A stretch of DNA of 64,000 nt from Casuarius casuarius (taxonomy: Eukaryota; Chordata; Aves; Casuariiformes; Casuariidae), in contig PTFA01000082.1 in assembly GCA_003342895.1 (NCBI GenBank), forward strand, positions 873,527 through 937,526, read 5' to 3'. The translations under genes and the position numbers were made by a program. Shown here piece after piece: positions 12,463 through 24,404 of the stretch. Below the pieces are notes generated by a model. It was not told where the DNA came from. It ran no database searches and was given only the letters and a program-made list of their open reading frames with translations. Within the stretch, counting starts at the first letter, position 1; each line of letters begins with the position of its first letter.

Positions 12463-13119
12463 AGAATACCAATCTTTGTGGCTACAGCTCAAACAACATT
12501 TTGATTCAGAAGCTGATTTATCTCCCACGGAGACAGAGGATTCTCTGCCAGTGAAACCACTGAGACTCAGCTATATAAAAGGGCAAAAAGATGCTAGCAG
12601 TCCATGAAAGACAGCTCTGAGGAGCAATGCAAACATTCTACTGGCAGTTCTATGAGTAGCGCATGACCTACCTTTAAAAACTTTCAGAAAACAGGGATGA
12701 TACTAATTGCTTAAAGGCCGCTAGTCCTTAGAGTAGACACAAAATTGCCAAATGAATAGTCAGTATTTTCCTCCTTGGCCCATTCCTGGGTTCCTAAAAG
12801 CTACTGGGACATTTATAGTTTAAAAAGCTGATATCAAACGGGCTAGAAAAGCAGACAGGTGACCTAAATGAGAAGAATGTTTATAATTTGCTGGACTTTT
12901 CAAATCAAAACTAAAAGTAAATAAAATATAAAAACAGTTACTGAAAAAACAGCTAACTAGAGAAAGCAATTTGTCACGCTTTATTGTCTTCCTTTACTTC
13001 TTGGAGCTAAAATGGATATTGCATCCCATGGGAAAATGTACTGCTCTATGAATTAATATCACACAGATTCTAAGTGATCTATCTATACACTCTCTATACA
13101 TGATCAATGATTTAAAAAT
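12463..13119. other. AT-rich non-coding DNA, nothing specific recognised
   Basis: The short open frame at 12371-12607 starts inside the LINE 3' end and is treated as chance. No repeat or regulatory module was recognised. Confidence 0.6.
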
Positions 13120-13267
13120 CTGTGGTTCCCAAACTTCCTGGATCACAGACTAATCTCTCTTCCAAATCTCTTGTTGACTACCAAGATTCTTTTAATTTTA
13201 AATTTTAACATTAACATGTTAACCGAAAGCTGCTAATATGGTTTTATGCACCACCTGAGGACCACTG
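13120..13267. mobile_element. Probable hAT-type non-autonomous DNA transposon remnant
   Basis: The segment opens with CTGTGGTTCCCAAACTTCC and closes with CACCTGAGGACCACTG. The reverse complement of the end (CAGTGGTCCTCAGGTG) is similar to the start, giving decayed terminal inverted repeats of the CAGTGGTTCTCAAACT type typical of hAT/Charlie elements. At 148 bp it would be an internally deleted MITE-like copy. An 8-bp target-site duplication is expected for hAT, but I do not see a convincing one, so the exact ends are uncertain. Confidence 0.45.
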
Positions 13268-16200
13268 CTCAACTAGGTTACTGCTTGACTGTTTACAGAT
13301 TGGAAATCTTGTTGGTTAGTGCAACAGAAATAGGAATGGTTTGCATTGCACACAATAGAAAGTATTTTATAAATTGGCTAAAAGACGATAAAATGCACCA
13401 TCTTGTGATGTGTTAAATTGTTGGATTGGAAAGTATTTAAAGGGTCATGAAGTTGCCCTGATGTCAGGTGGTAAAGACCTTTCAATTAGACATTGGGAAG
13501 CTAGGCTGTTTTGACACCAAGGCTTTGATAAGATGTAAATACAATCAATGCAACCACAGAGGATTTCAATAAAATATTGAATTAAGTAGGTCACCATGAA
13601 CTAACGTTACAGATATAGAAAGCAAGAAAATGTAAATATGTTGTTCTCCTAGCCAATGGCATAAAGCACCCCAAATGTATTTTGAAACATTTCTTATTTA
13701 GACAGTTCAGATTGTAAAAGGGCTTGTTTAAAAAATTGCCCTTTGGAGCTTTTCTCAAAATTGTATTTTTAACAGCTGTTGGTTACCTTGTTCTGTCAAG
13801 ACAAAAAGCTGTGAACATGAAAGGGATAAAAAATTACTAGTAAGATCTGGCTTCATCAGAATGCTTCTTTGGCTCTATAAATAGAGAGTATTAACTCCAA
13901 CTCCTCATTTCGCACTGAGTTTGCTTGTGACTCTCTCTGTTAATTTTAGCATGCCTAACCAGCATACCTTACAAAAGTAATAATTATGAATCGAGTTTTA
14001 TCCAGTCTCAGGATAATCTGATGGTTAACAGTGCTCTGCCAACATTCAAACTCGATGAAAATCAGCTTTGTGCCAGTGATGCTCCCGAACCCTGGCACAG
14101 CCAAGGTCTATATGGGATCTTCTGTCACTACTGCTAATAGAGCATGTCTAAAACCTGACATACAAATAAACTGTATGCACATACACAGTTATCTATGAGA
14201 ATTAGCAAACAAATGAAAATACTTAAAAATAAAGCCATATACATAGGCTTGAAACTAGAATTTAAATTACAAAATGTGGGGCAAAACTATTCATTCAAAG
14301 TATTCTGAAAAAACTACAGCAAAGGCACAGCTTCGGACTATGTTATTAAGCACCGATTTTTTTCTTTTTTAACACGTTCACTTCAAACCTTAAACCTTTT
14401 ATGCCTCCTTTTCTGCTTTTAGTCAAATTCACGATTTACTGTTTTTAAAGTATTTGTAGTAAAGAAAATGGGCCCTGTAAGGAGCCATTGTTTCCAAATT
14501 TACTTCCCATGCTCTGAAAGGCCATTATGTAAAATCAGTGATGCCACAAGAAAGCTAAAATGCAAAACAACTGTTTCCATTCAAAAGCATCTGGGCAGGT
14601 TTGCTTGAAGTATCCACAGTAGCCTTCATGCATACGCAAGATCACCCTTGGTGATTCATGGACTGTGTTTATTGTTTACTGTCTTCAAATCTGCAGGAAT
14701 TTCTCCCTTGCTTGCATCATACGGTAATTGCCAACCTTCTGGCTTCTTCCGTGCTGCAGTCTGTACTGCAGCGATATGTAACAATGTATTTCTAAAAACG
14801 TTTGTTAAAAATCAATGGGAAACTGGTGGGAACCAAGGTTTTGTACTGTAGAGCCTACAAAAACATTACCTCTCACAGTGGCTTCAAAAACTGGGTACAA
14901 GGAATAGTGTTTTAATTCATCTAACATGACTTTGGGCTAAATTAGTGATATATCCCATCATAATCAAAGTTGGAGAAATGCAGCGACTGAAGAAAAGAAA
15001 AGAAAAGAAAGGCATGGGGCATATTGAATTTGGATGGAGAAAAACAAATTCAGCATTTGCTGTGCTTTCTCCAGTTTCTACAATGCTCTGGTGTACAATG
15101 CTACATTATTCCACTGCTGCATACGCTGAAAAGTCATGTTCTTTTCTCATCAATTACTGTAACACCTGCATATACACTTAAAGCTGATGGTACAGCCACC
15201 CATTATTTCCCTAATGTTTCAGTGAGTGCATTTGTGTAGAAAGCCAAAAAGCTTCAAGAAAGAAAAATAAAGAAGACAGTTTGTTAAATGTAAAGAAACG
15301 ACATCCTGTCTGCACCCAGAGAGTCAGCCCTGAAGCTTTCCTAGGCACAACACAGATCATAAACACTGGCTGCAACACTCCTTGACCTGTACGAAGAGTA
15401 ACATATGTTCCAAATGGGGCACACTTCTTTTGTACTTTATCCCAATTCTGCTGCTTAGTAAAGGTANTGTAATAGTGAGGACAATTTCCACAGAAGGGAA
15501 ATTTTGCCAAATCTCAATCTGCTACAGTACATTAAACTTTGTGGGTTTAATGCTGAGTCCTGTAGACACTTGCACAATTTTCTTTGACTGGATATTTAAT
15601 AGGACATAAAAGTGTTAATATTTTGACTTGATGAATTTGCTTTTTGCTTTCAGCAGCAGACAGTTATGAAAAGTTACAGTGGTACATTAGTTAGAGTAAT
15701 TTGGTTTTGGGACACCAGCAGAAACAAATAAAATCCATTAACAGAGCCAATAGCTATAACAAAAGCTAATAAAAAGGGCTAAAGGCAATTTATAAAAAGG
15801 AATCTTAAAATGTCTACTGAAGAAAGAAAATATAAAGTGATCTTTAGACTAACTAAAACGATATTGTTATTCTCAAACTTTAGCTAATGTTTTTTGTTTT
15901 TAAACATTTAGCAATCTATACAAGTAGGGTAAAGCATGAACACCATTTGTTGTCTTGGATTCCATATATTTATTTACATAAAATGTTTGTAAAACACTTA
16001 ATAGGCATCTAACACTGACAAACCAGCCCAGAAATACTGAAATGAAGGCTCTCCTAGTTCTAAATGTACACGCAAATGGATATAAGGAACTAGGAAAAAA
16101 ATCTAGAATTAATCCATTCAAACTACTGCGCAGTTAGTTGGCAACGCTTCACCTGGTTATTGGGAAGCATTAAGGTTCCATTCTGTGCATATTATAATGA

Positions 16201-18459
16201 TTCAAGGAACTGGAAAATGGAGAAGCTAGTGGAAGAGACAAAATACTCAAGAAGTCTTACTGGTCAACTGTCTATTTCTCCAAATCATACTAGATTCATA
16301 AGCAAAATAATGAAGCCCCACAAATTTTAAGCAAAAAGCTGTAAGAAGGTTGAAGATTGCAGATGCTACCTTTTTACTCATTCTTTCCTTAGCTTTCCTT
16401 AGCTTACCCTTTCCCTCAAAAATGGGGTAAAGACAGCATTTAGTTGGAATCACTGAAGAGAGAAGTCTTTTGGGAGGTGAGAGGGGAAGGTGCATATTTT
16501 GGTAGAAGCATATTTGGAAATAATACAGTATGACAAGCAAAGTTACACTGGTCTAGATACGGATTTGCAAATTTCCATCTTTATGACCTTTTTTATAGTG
16601 TATTACACTATCATATTCCAGCTTCAGGACAGAGTCTTAATTTGCCAGCAGTACTCTTTCCAAATGTTCCTTTGCCTGCTCACTTCCGCAGAAGCAGGCT
16701 GGACTGGGGCTTAAAAGCATGCCTGTTCTGATTCTGCAGGCTTCATCCTGATCCTTGTAAGCTGCATTGTCCCAAAAGAGAGAAACTACATTAGTAAGAT
16801 CTGAACAAAGGCCTGATCAGAGAGGTGAATTTTTGGTGTTGTTTCTTGTTCTTCTTTCAGTAGCAAAAGGCATATCTCAGGGGCTGAAAGCTACATATTG
16901 CTTCTAGAGATTTCCTTTTTGATAGAAAAACTAATGTGACACGATCAACGCAATGCTAAATCTGTATCCATCTCCAAGATCTCTTTTCCTCTCTGTAGTG
17001 GAACATGCCTTTGACATATTATTTTAAAAACCTAATTCCATGTTGTTGATTTGTATGATTTTCTGTAACATCTTTTTTTCTGTTACTGTTCTCCTGACAG
17101 AACTCTGACCTTAGTAATATCTTTAAATTTTGCTGAAATTAGGTACTTTGAATGACATAGTTACTTAACAGACCTCAAGAAAAGGAGACTAGGACACATG
17201 TGAAGAAGTGAGAGAGTCTGCAGATCTCTACTGGGAAAAAGAGGAATTCAGAGGACTGCCCCTGGATCAGCAGTTTTGGCAGTTCGAAAAAGAATTAGAA
17301 CAACCCATTTATGAAAGCATGTAATACACCAAATTTCTTGAATTAGATAAAGAAAATATTATACCGGTTTCATTAGATTTCCTTTTTTGCAATGCAGCAT
17401 GATAGGTGACTGGGAAATGGACTCAGGGACACTGGATACATATCATTAGTGATATGATGTATGGCTTTGTGTTTTACACATTATCTGGAATTGATTCAAG
17501 ACACTGGGTTACAGAAAGCTCTCTAATGACACAATGCATGTAACCAAGCCCATTAGCAAAACCAGCCACCACACACAAATTTATGTGCCACTTAACACGA
17601 TTGCTTCTTGGCTGTGGGTGCGGTACAGTGAAAGATTTGCTCTCCTTGGGGAAATAAAGAGCAGTAACATTTTATTGCTCTAGGGGACAGGAACCTGCGA
17701 TATAAAAATCAAACCCAGATATAACTGGAAGTAGGCTCTGGCAGAGGTATGCATCTCCATTAACTGACAAGAGAATTCAGTTCATTCCTTGTAATTACCT
17801 GAAAGTTAAAAGTGTCTGTGTGGGCCTGTCCGCACAAAGAGAACTTAAGGCACAGTAAGTCAGAGTATGAAGCTGCAGAACAACTGTAAACACTCTTAGT
17901 CCATTTGGGCTGCCAAGTAGTTTACTTCATTTGGAAATGGCAGGAGTAAGCCTCCACANATGTACTTTTAGGGAAGGGGCAAACAAATTTCCACAGGGAA
18001 AGCTGGCAAGAAACACATACAGTTAGCTGCTAAGGAGATAACTGCCTATTCTGTCTGCTCTTACCTTAGGGTAAAGGTAACGTAGTTTATCCTAATTTTC
18101 CTATGGAGAAGGATACCGTGGGTTACTCATACAGGGGAAATAACTGCAAGATAGCTAGTGACTATAAATTCCCATAGCACTTTATTGCATACTAACTAAC
18201 CTCCCTGAATGCACAAACCTGATCTATATTATAATCCTAGCTCCTCAGTTATGAAACTTAGAGAAAAGATTTATTTTCTCTGTTCTTCAAGACACCTCTT
18301 TCATGTTGGTTTGGTTATAAACTGATTTTAGAAAGTACTGCAATGACAAAATATCACCTTTATAATTCAAACTTATTATTTTGTTTGATCCTATTATGGC
18401 ATTTCATCTCATAAAAGTGACCTCCATCTACAGAAAGAGATAATTAAGGACATGGACAG
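13268..18459. other. Long AT-rich non-coding stretch
   Basis: No gene is recognised across about 5 kb. Local items are a short (GAAAA)n run at 14990-15010, a 10-bp tandem duplication of TTTCCTTAGC near 16384-16403, and ambiguous bases at 15467 and 17959. The part at about 17465-17640, with phrases such as CAATGCATGTAACCAAGC and GTGCCACTTAACACG, is complex and free of repeats, and reads like a conserved non-coding element. That is an impression only. Confidence 0.6.
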
Positions 18460-19025
18460 CCCCTAATATGAGGAGAGATTTAAAGATAAGAAATGTTTAT
18501 TTTCAAAGATGAGTAAGAGTGCACATGATAACAGTACCTTCAAATTATATACAGTATTAGAAAGCAGAAGGAGGGTGTTTCTTTTACCCCTTCATGAAAT
18601 GAATATAAGAGAACATTCTTTTAAATTGAGAGGAAAAAAATATTAAAACGGATACCAGAGATTCTTTTCCAGATAAAGCATAAATACAGGACAGAACTTT
18701 CCTCATGTGGCACCATTTAAACTCAGAGTTAAATTTAATTTGAAAAAGGGAATGGACATGTTTATAGGCTGTGCTATTTGGCGATCTGGGGTTTTCTTTG
18801 TAGGACTTTTGTCAGGGCATAAAGCACTAACNGATTCTGTGTAGGGCAAGTCTTTTCAAAGGAGCATACTATCATAGACTATGTAGTGCAGGCTGTTCTG
18901 CTTCTGGGGAGCAGGGGTGTGGATAGGGCTAGGATCCATCCTATAAAGCATCTGGTGCAGAGAGTTGACAGAGACAGAACAGAGGGCTGAACCTCCTACT
19001 CGGTTCCAGTACTAGATTCTTGCAT
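18460..19025 (+). mobile_element. Ancient CR1-type LINE, 3' end (second relic)
   Basis: The order of phrases fits a CR1-family 3' end of the reptile/bird type. TAATATGAGGAGAGATTTAA is followed by CATGATAACAGTACCTTCAA, ACCCCTTCATGAAATGAATA, a decayed 'frame of coding tail' region, TTGAAAAAGGGAATGGACAT, CAGGGCATAAAGC, AGCATCTGGTGCAG with GACAGAGACAGAACAG, and finally GGTTCCAGTACTAGATTCTT at the terminus. Divergence is high and the element is non-coding. The phrase set differs from the relic at 11941-12462, suggesting a different ancient subfamily. An ambiguous base lies at 18832. Confidence 0.75.
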
Positions 19026-19200
19026 TTCTAAAACCTATAGCTATATCCAACTGCTAAAAAACTTTGCTTTTTTACACTGTTCACTGCAGACTCATGTNAG
19101 GAGGACTACGAATCCATGAAGTTTCAGGAATAATTGTTACTCTGTGGTAGCATGGTAACTGTTGAACATATACACACCCCTATAAAATTATTATAAAATT
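19026..19200. other. AT-rich non-coding DNA
   Basis: Nothing specific is recognised. This short interval separates the CR1 relic from the AT/CA-rich microsatellite. Confidence 0.5.
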
Positions 19201-19310
19201 CTGTATGTATGTACATATACACATACATACATGCAAATCATATATATAATTATATAGCACACTGTAAAATGATACCTTAAAGCATACATATTTATACGTA
19301 TATGTAATGT
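19201..19310. repeat. TATG/CATA microsatellite with perfect inverted repeat
   Basis: A TGTATGTATGT arm at 19202-19212 is exactly mirrored by ACATACATACA at 19221-19231 across an 8-nt spacer. TA-rich dinucleotide tracts (ATATATAATTATAT) and further TACGTATATG sequence follow. This is a degenerate tetranucleotide/dinucleotide repeat able to form a hairpin or cruciform. Confidence 0.75.
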
Positions 19311-22300
19311 GTGTACTGGTAGTTCTCAGTTTCCATGAATACTCATAATATTTCACCATTATAAACCCAGAATGTTATTCACGCCATTCAGCTATAAGAG
19401 ATGATTTTCTGCTTTCCAAAGGGGTTCAGGAAATTGGCAGACTTCATCTATGTAACAACTGGGTGCTAAAAACTGACCTGAGTAGGAATCAAATAATGAG
19501 CTTTTCAATGTTTAATGACCANGAAAAAATTGAGGAGAAACACTGGCACAGTTGCTACCCATTTTCTCCATTATTTTCACAGTAGAAAACTGACTATCCT
19601 ATCTGAGAGCAAAATAAATTTCTCTGAGAGCAAGAGCTGAAAATGACAGCACTACTTATGACAATAACAGTATTCCTTTACACATATTACAATGAGTGAA
19701 GGCTGTCAGCTTCAGACACTATCTCATCATTTACCACTCCAGCCCTTTAGATAGAGATATTTGTCCTTTATGTGACCATATCAAGAAGTAGGCAAAGAGC
19801 ACAGGGAAAATCACTAACTTTTTAAACAACACATAAAAGTTTGANATGACACTAAAAAAACCCCACAGTTTTATGATGAAAGTAGTTGCTGCAGAAAAAA
19901 ATGTCATCAGAAGTATCAAATAGACTACAATTTTAATCTATTACTGGATGATACCACATTTTTATTTCACAGATCTAGCATTCAAGAAGACCTCTATATC
20001 AATGCTCACATTCAGATTTTCAATCATTAACTTCTGGAGTAGTTAACACTTCTGGNGTAGCTAGCCTTAGAAAAGATTAAAAGGTTAAAAAAGAAAAAGC
20101 TTCAACATTAAATGCAATTACAATTTCACTTCTGGCGAGACATAGCAATGGTAGAGGTGAAATGAAGTGAAAGTAGGTTCCCTAATCAGGGTGTCCCTAG
20201 GCTGCAGATGACTGCAAGCTGGGAGGATATACAGGAGGAAGCATTGCCAGAGGCTTGTTCTTACACCCTGATATGCTTTTCTCATTCTCTTTCCTTTAAT
20301 GTCCTCTGAGAGGAAAAAGTGTTCACTTGTACAGCAGGACATCATCAGAAGCAAGAGTTTTGATTTTACTCAATACATCATTAAAAAAAAATAGGGAGAG
20401 AAAGCGACCCCAATAACTTGATAGTTTCCCCTGTATAGGTTGGGAGAACACAGAAATCTTTTCTTTGTGCTTTCTGTCAGCAAAAAGGGAAGTAATATGT
20501 GGGCTTAGAAGCCGTATGTCATTTTTGTAGAAGTGAATCTCCACAGAACTACAGAGGTGTAGTGACTCTGCTCCAGTGAAGGGGAGTTGCTAGTTGTATA
20601 AAAGACACTTTTCAAATTCTAATTACTCTGAAAATCCTGACTCACACCATTATATTTTCCGCTTCTCAGTACAGGGTGGGGAGGGCAGTGTGAAGTGTTT
20701 AAGCTGGGGCTTATTCAAGTAGATGAGCTGTTCATCTCAAAGCCTGACACAGATTTTGCTTTGGTTTTATTGAGGAGGCTAGCATTGATTAAACAGAGGT
20801 AAGGTGAAAGATTTCACACTAAATAATAGACCCACCTGGCAGTACTGTGGGCTCAGAAGAACTGAAATTGAGAGAAGTAAAAGGAGAACACTGAGATGAA
20901 TGGAGCAGTTCACAGCCCCTGGGGTCTTGTTTCAAAGCTTATTTATCTCCACTAGGTGTTTTCAGTCAGTCAGCTAAGAACATCAAGGTTAGATTAAAGA
21001 GCTGCTTCATGTCTTCTGACACCTACAATGCTGCACACACTGGGCCCAAGTTTGGGGCAGAATACTAGATATCAAGTCTCCTACTTCTTGTCTCGAGCTG
21101 ATGCATGCATTTACCACAGTTTTGCATGTCTTTGCAAGCTTATTAGAGGTGTGGAATAGCGAGAAACTGGGTGGATGTTTTCTATGTGTCTTAAAACAGC
21201 TTGAAACTGTGGAGACAAGAGGCTGGGGTGGGGGGGGGGATTGACTAGAATTATGCACCTGATGAAGAGAATATTGGAATATTTGTAGCAGTGTTAAAGA
21301 TTACAAGAGGTCAGTGACACAGCAAAAACCATAAGCAAATGGAGTAGTANAAGCAGAAGGATGGTGGGAAAACAAGATCAGAGATTCGCAGTGCTAAGCT
21401 CCTCCTCTGAGCCCCAATGAACCTACAGTGACAATCACTATTTCTATTACTCCATTTCTTTACTCCATTTCATTACTATCCATTAAGGGAAAGCCATGGT
21501 TTAAATCTAATATTCTACACAGATTACCAATTTATAGATAATTTAGACTGTGCATGCCAGAGCTTTTACTTAATCATATTAACACTTTAAAATATTTAAT
21601 ATATTAGGTAACCTTACATGGTTTATGTACCATTATGTACTGCATATGACATTATCTATCATTATCACTGTGCTAAACTTCTTATGAAACCAAAAGATCT
21701 TTGTTGCATAAACTGACTCTATTTTGATGCATCTGAATTGCCTGAAAGGGAACAGAACTGATGAGTGAACAGGCTCTAGAAGTCTAAGATAGACAAATGA
21801 CTAGTGAGCACCCCCAAGAAAGCAAAGTAGTAAGTTCACATTCTTTGGATAAGTAAGAATCGTTTTCTGGGTTGTTTGAGAAAGTCCCAAGAATAAAGGA
21901 CTTTTATTTCAAAGATTTACAAAAAATATGCTAATATCGACCCGCTTTAACTTAAAAGCCACCTAAGGTCTAGTCGAAGAAGCTAATGTAAAGTATTAGA
22001 CAAAATGGAAGAGCCGAGGAACTCCTGCGCTCTACAGTAGCATTTGGATAGATACAAATGGCAATGATGATCTATTTTTCCATATTAGGAAGGTTTAGCA
22101 TTTTGCTATCAATAAATACTTTTTCGAATGCATACTGAATGTGACCATCACTTTCTTTCCCTGTTTGGTGGAAAGGAAAATCCATTTCATGATAAGGGGA
22201 AAGGAGAAAGTCACAGTAACAGCTATCATTAAGCTTACCTTTGCCCCAAGAATTCATTTTGAGACAAAACCTTCACATACTTCTCACAAGGGCCCATAAA

Positions 22301-24202
22301 TGACAGTCATGTTTGCCATCAGACTGCTGATAAATCCCATTGTGCACCAGTCCTGAAACACCGTATAGAATTTAGCACTGAAATTAGATGTATTTTGTCC
22401 TTCAAGAGGTACATACACCACTTGTCATATCAGAGCAATAACTACACCAGTCTGCTCCAGCTAATCTCCTCATCATTGAAAAGCATGGAGATAGGGCAAA
22501 TAGGCTAGAATTAGGATGACACAGTGAAGAGGGCATCTCCCATGTTTCTGGGTCTTTACAAGTTTAAGTTTGCACCATTAAACTCTTAATTTTTTGTGTT
22601 ATAAGCTCTTCATCTCTGTTTTGTGGAGTTTTGAGTATAGATGAATTCACAGTTCTGGGAGAATTCAAGGTAGCAGTGGTGACCTTAACTCTGAGCAGAT
22701 TATCTCAGCGATAGCCAGACCTCCTATTCTCAGGTAAGATTCTGGCAGTTGTTGTAAGCAAAAACTAATCTAGTCTAACTAATCTTTATCTTTTCCTTTA
22801 GAAACAAAAATATTCTCAACAGGCTGTTGGCACAAACATTTGATGGATGTTAAAATAAAGCAGACCATGTCGGTACACAAAAGCATGAAAACTGTTTTAC
22901 TGATTAAAAGAAATATATGCATCTTCACAACCTACAATGCATGAACTGACAGTGAGAAGAGAGTATTAAAAAAACTCCACTCAACAGATTCAGTTTAACA
23001 GTGCTTCTTTACCTTTACACTTTCTTTTCATTAATATGGATGAGGTCTAAGGTTATGAAAACTATTGAAGAAGTAAAGCTTAATTGTGCGTGGGAAGTAT
23101 TTCCTGGAAAAGACTTAATATTAAAAGAAATGCAAACAGCTCTTTAGCTTTCAGATGAGCACTAGGTGACCACACAAACTCTGTAATGTCTTGCCATGCA
23201 AACCCCCTCTGCTTCTGATTACTGGATCAGTTGGTTCGCTGGTTAGTCCAAAAGCTTCACTGAACTTTTTTTTTTGGATGGGTGGGTGTGGGCAAATGGA
23301 AGGATGTGTGAGACAGAAAGTCCTCCACTATTTTCTCCAAGGAGGACCTCTCAGTTTTATTCCTTGATCTTCACAGCCAAGTGATAAAACTTAAATTGGC
23401 CAAACAGATTATTGTTTTAAGGGAGTAAGGCAATCCTCTTGTATGAGGCTAAAGTCAACTTTTTTTAAGTTGGAAGCCTATAAATGAGAAACATTATTCT
23501 TTAACTGGCCTGAGTTTTTCAGCCTTGATGGACAGGCCTAACAGATCAATAAATTAGTGCAAAACCAAAATATTTTAAATAAAAATTCTTTTTATAAAAA
23601 GTATTTTGATGTATGATACACACAATGTATACGCTGTTATTATCAGGAATAGTATCGTGAAGAATATTCACATGAAAATAGGATGCTGTTTTAAAGAGCT
23701 CCTCTGCTCCTGCCCATCATTAAATACTTGAAATCACAATAATTTTCCTATGACATCATAAATATTTCCACAGTAACCAATTATTTTTATCACTTGTATT
23801 CGGTAAGATACGAAGAAGGAGAAGATAGATACTTAACATTTTCNTGTAAATGACCTTGTCATTAAAAAATGGAGAAATGAAAATACAGAAAGGATGTCTT
23901 TGTACAATCAGACGAGTCACTAAATATGATGAATGTTTTTCAGTGTCTGCCACAAAGTGCCAGTTCATTAGGACATGAATAGACCTTCTGTGTTGTGAAT
24001 GTGCACATACTCTGGAGGAAAGGCTCCTTCAATTTCAACTCCATTTTTCACTAATCAACCCCTGCACAGTATCTTTTAAGTTTAATGGTAAAGAAAAGTA
24101 AAAATTCCACACTATTTTCATGTTTCAAAAGGAAAAGGGAAGGAGGATTAAAAATAAACACAGGAAAGACCTGGATGATATTTCTTTCACTCTTCAAGTC
24201 AC
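19311..24202. other. Long AT-rich non-coding stretch
   Basis: No gene is recognised. There is an 18-bp-period duplication of ACTTCTGGAGTAG at 20030-20042 and 20048-20060 (one ambiguous base in the second copy), and a 10-base G-run at 21230-21239 preceded by GGGGT. Ambiguous bases occur at 19522, 19845, 20056, 21349 and 23844. All open frames are short and unrecognised. Confidence 0.6.
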
Positions 24203-24404
24203 AAAAAAAAAAAAAAAAAAAAAGCTTGTGCTTGTATATTTTACTAAAAGGTACTTTGGAGTACAGTTCACAGTGCAAGTACATGAGGAACAGGTTTACT
24301 AGGTTCTATTTCTGATCTTCTTTTGACTTATTCTGTTATCTGCAGCACTTTGACTTAATCTCACCATTGTCTTTTACTCTTTTGTTAAAAAAAAAAAAAA
24401 AAAA
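24203..24404. repeat. Two long A-runs 163 bp apart
   Basis: A run of 21 A at 24203-24223 and a run of 18 A at 24387-24404 lie on the same strand. The 163 bp between them is unrecognised. Poly(A) can mark a retroposed copy, but nothing upstream of either run looks like a processed gene or SINE, so simple homopolymer growth is equally likely. Confidence 0.6.
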
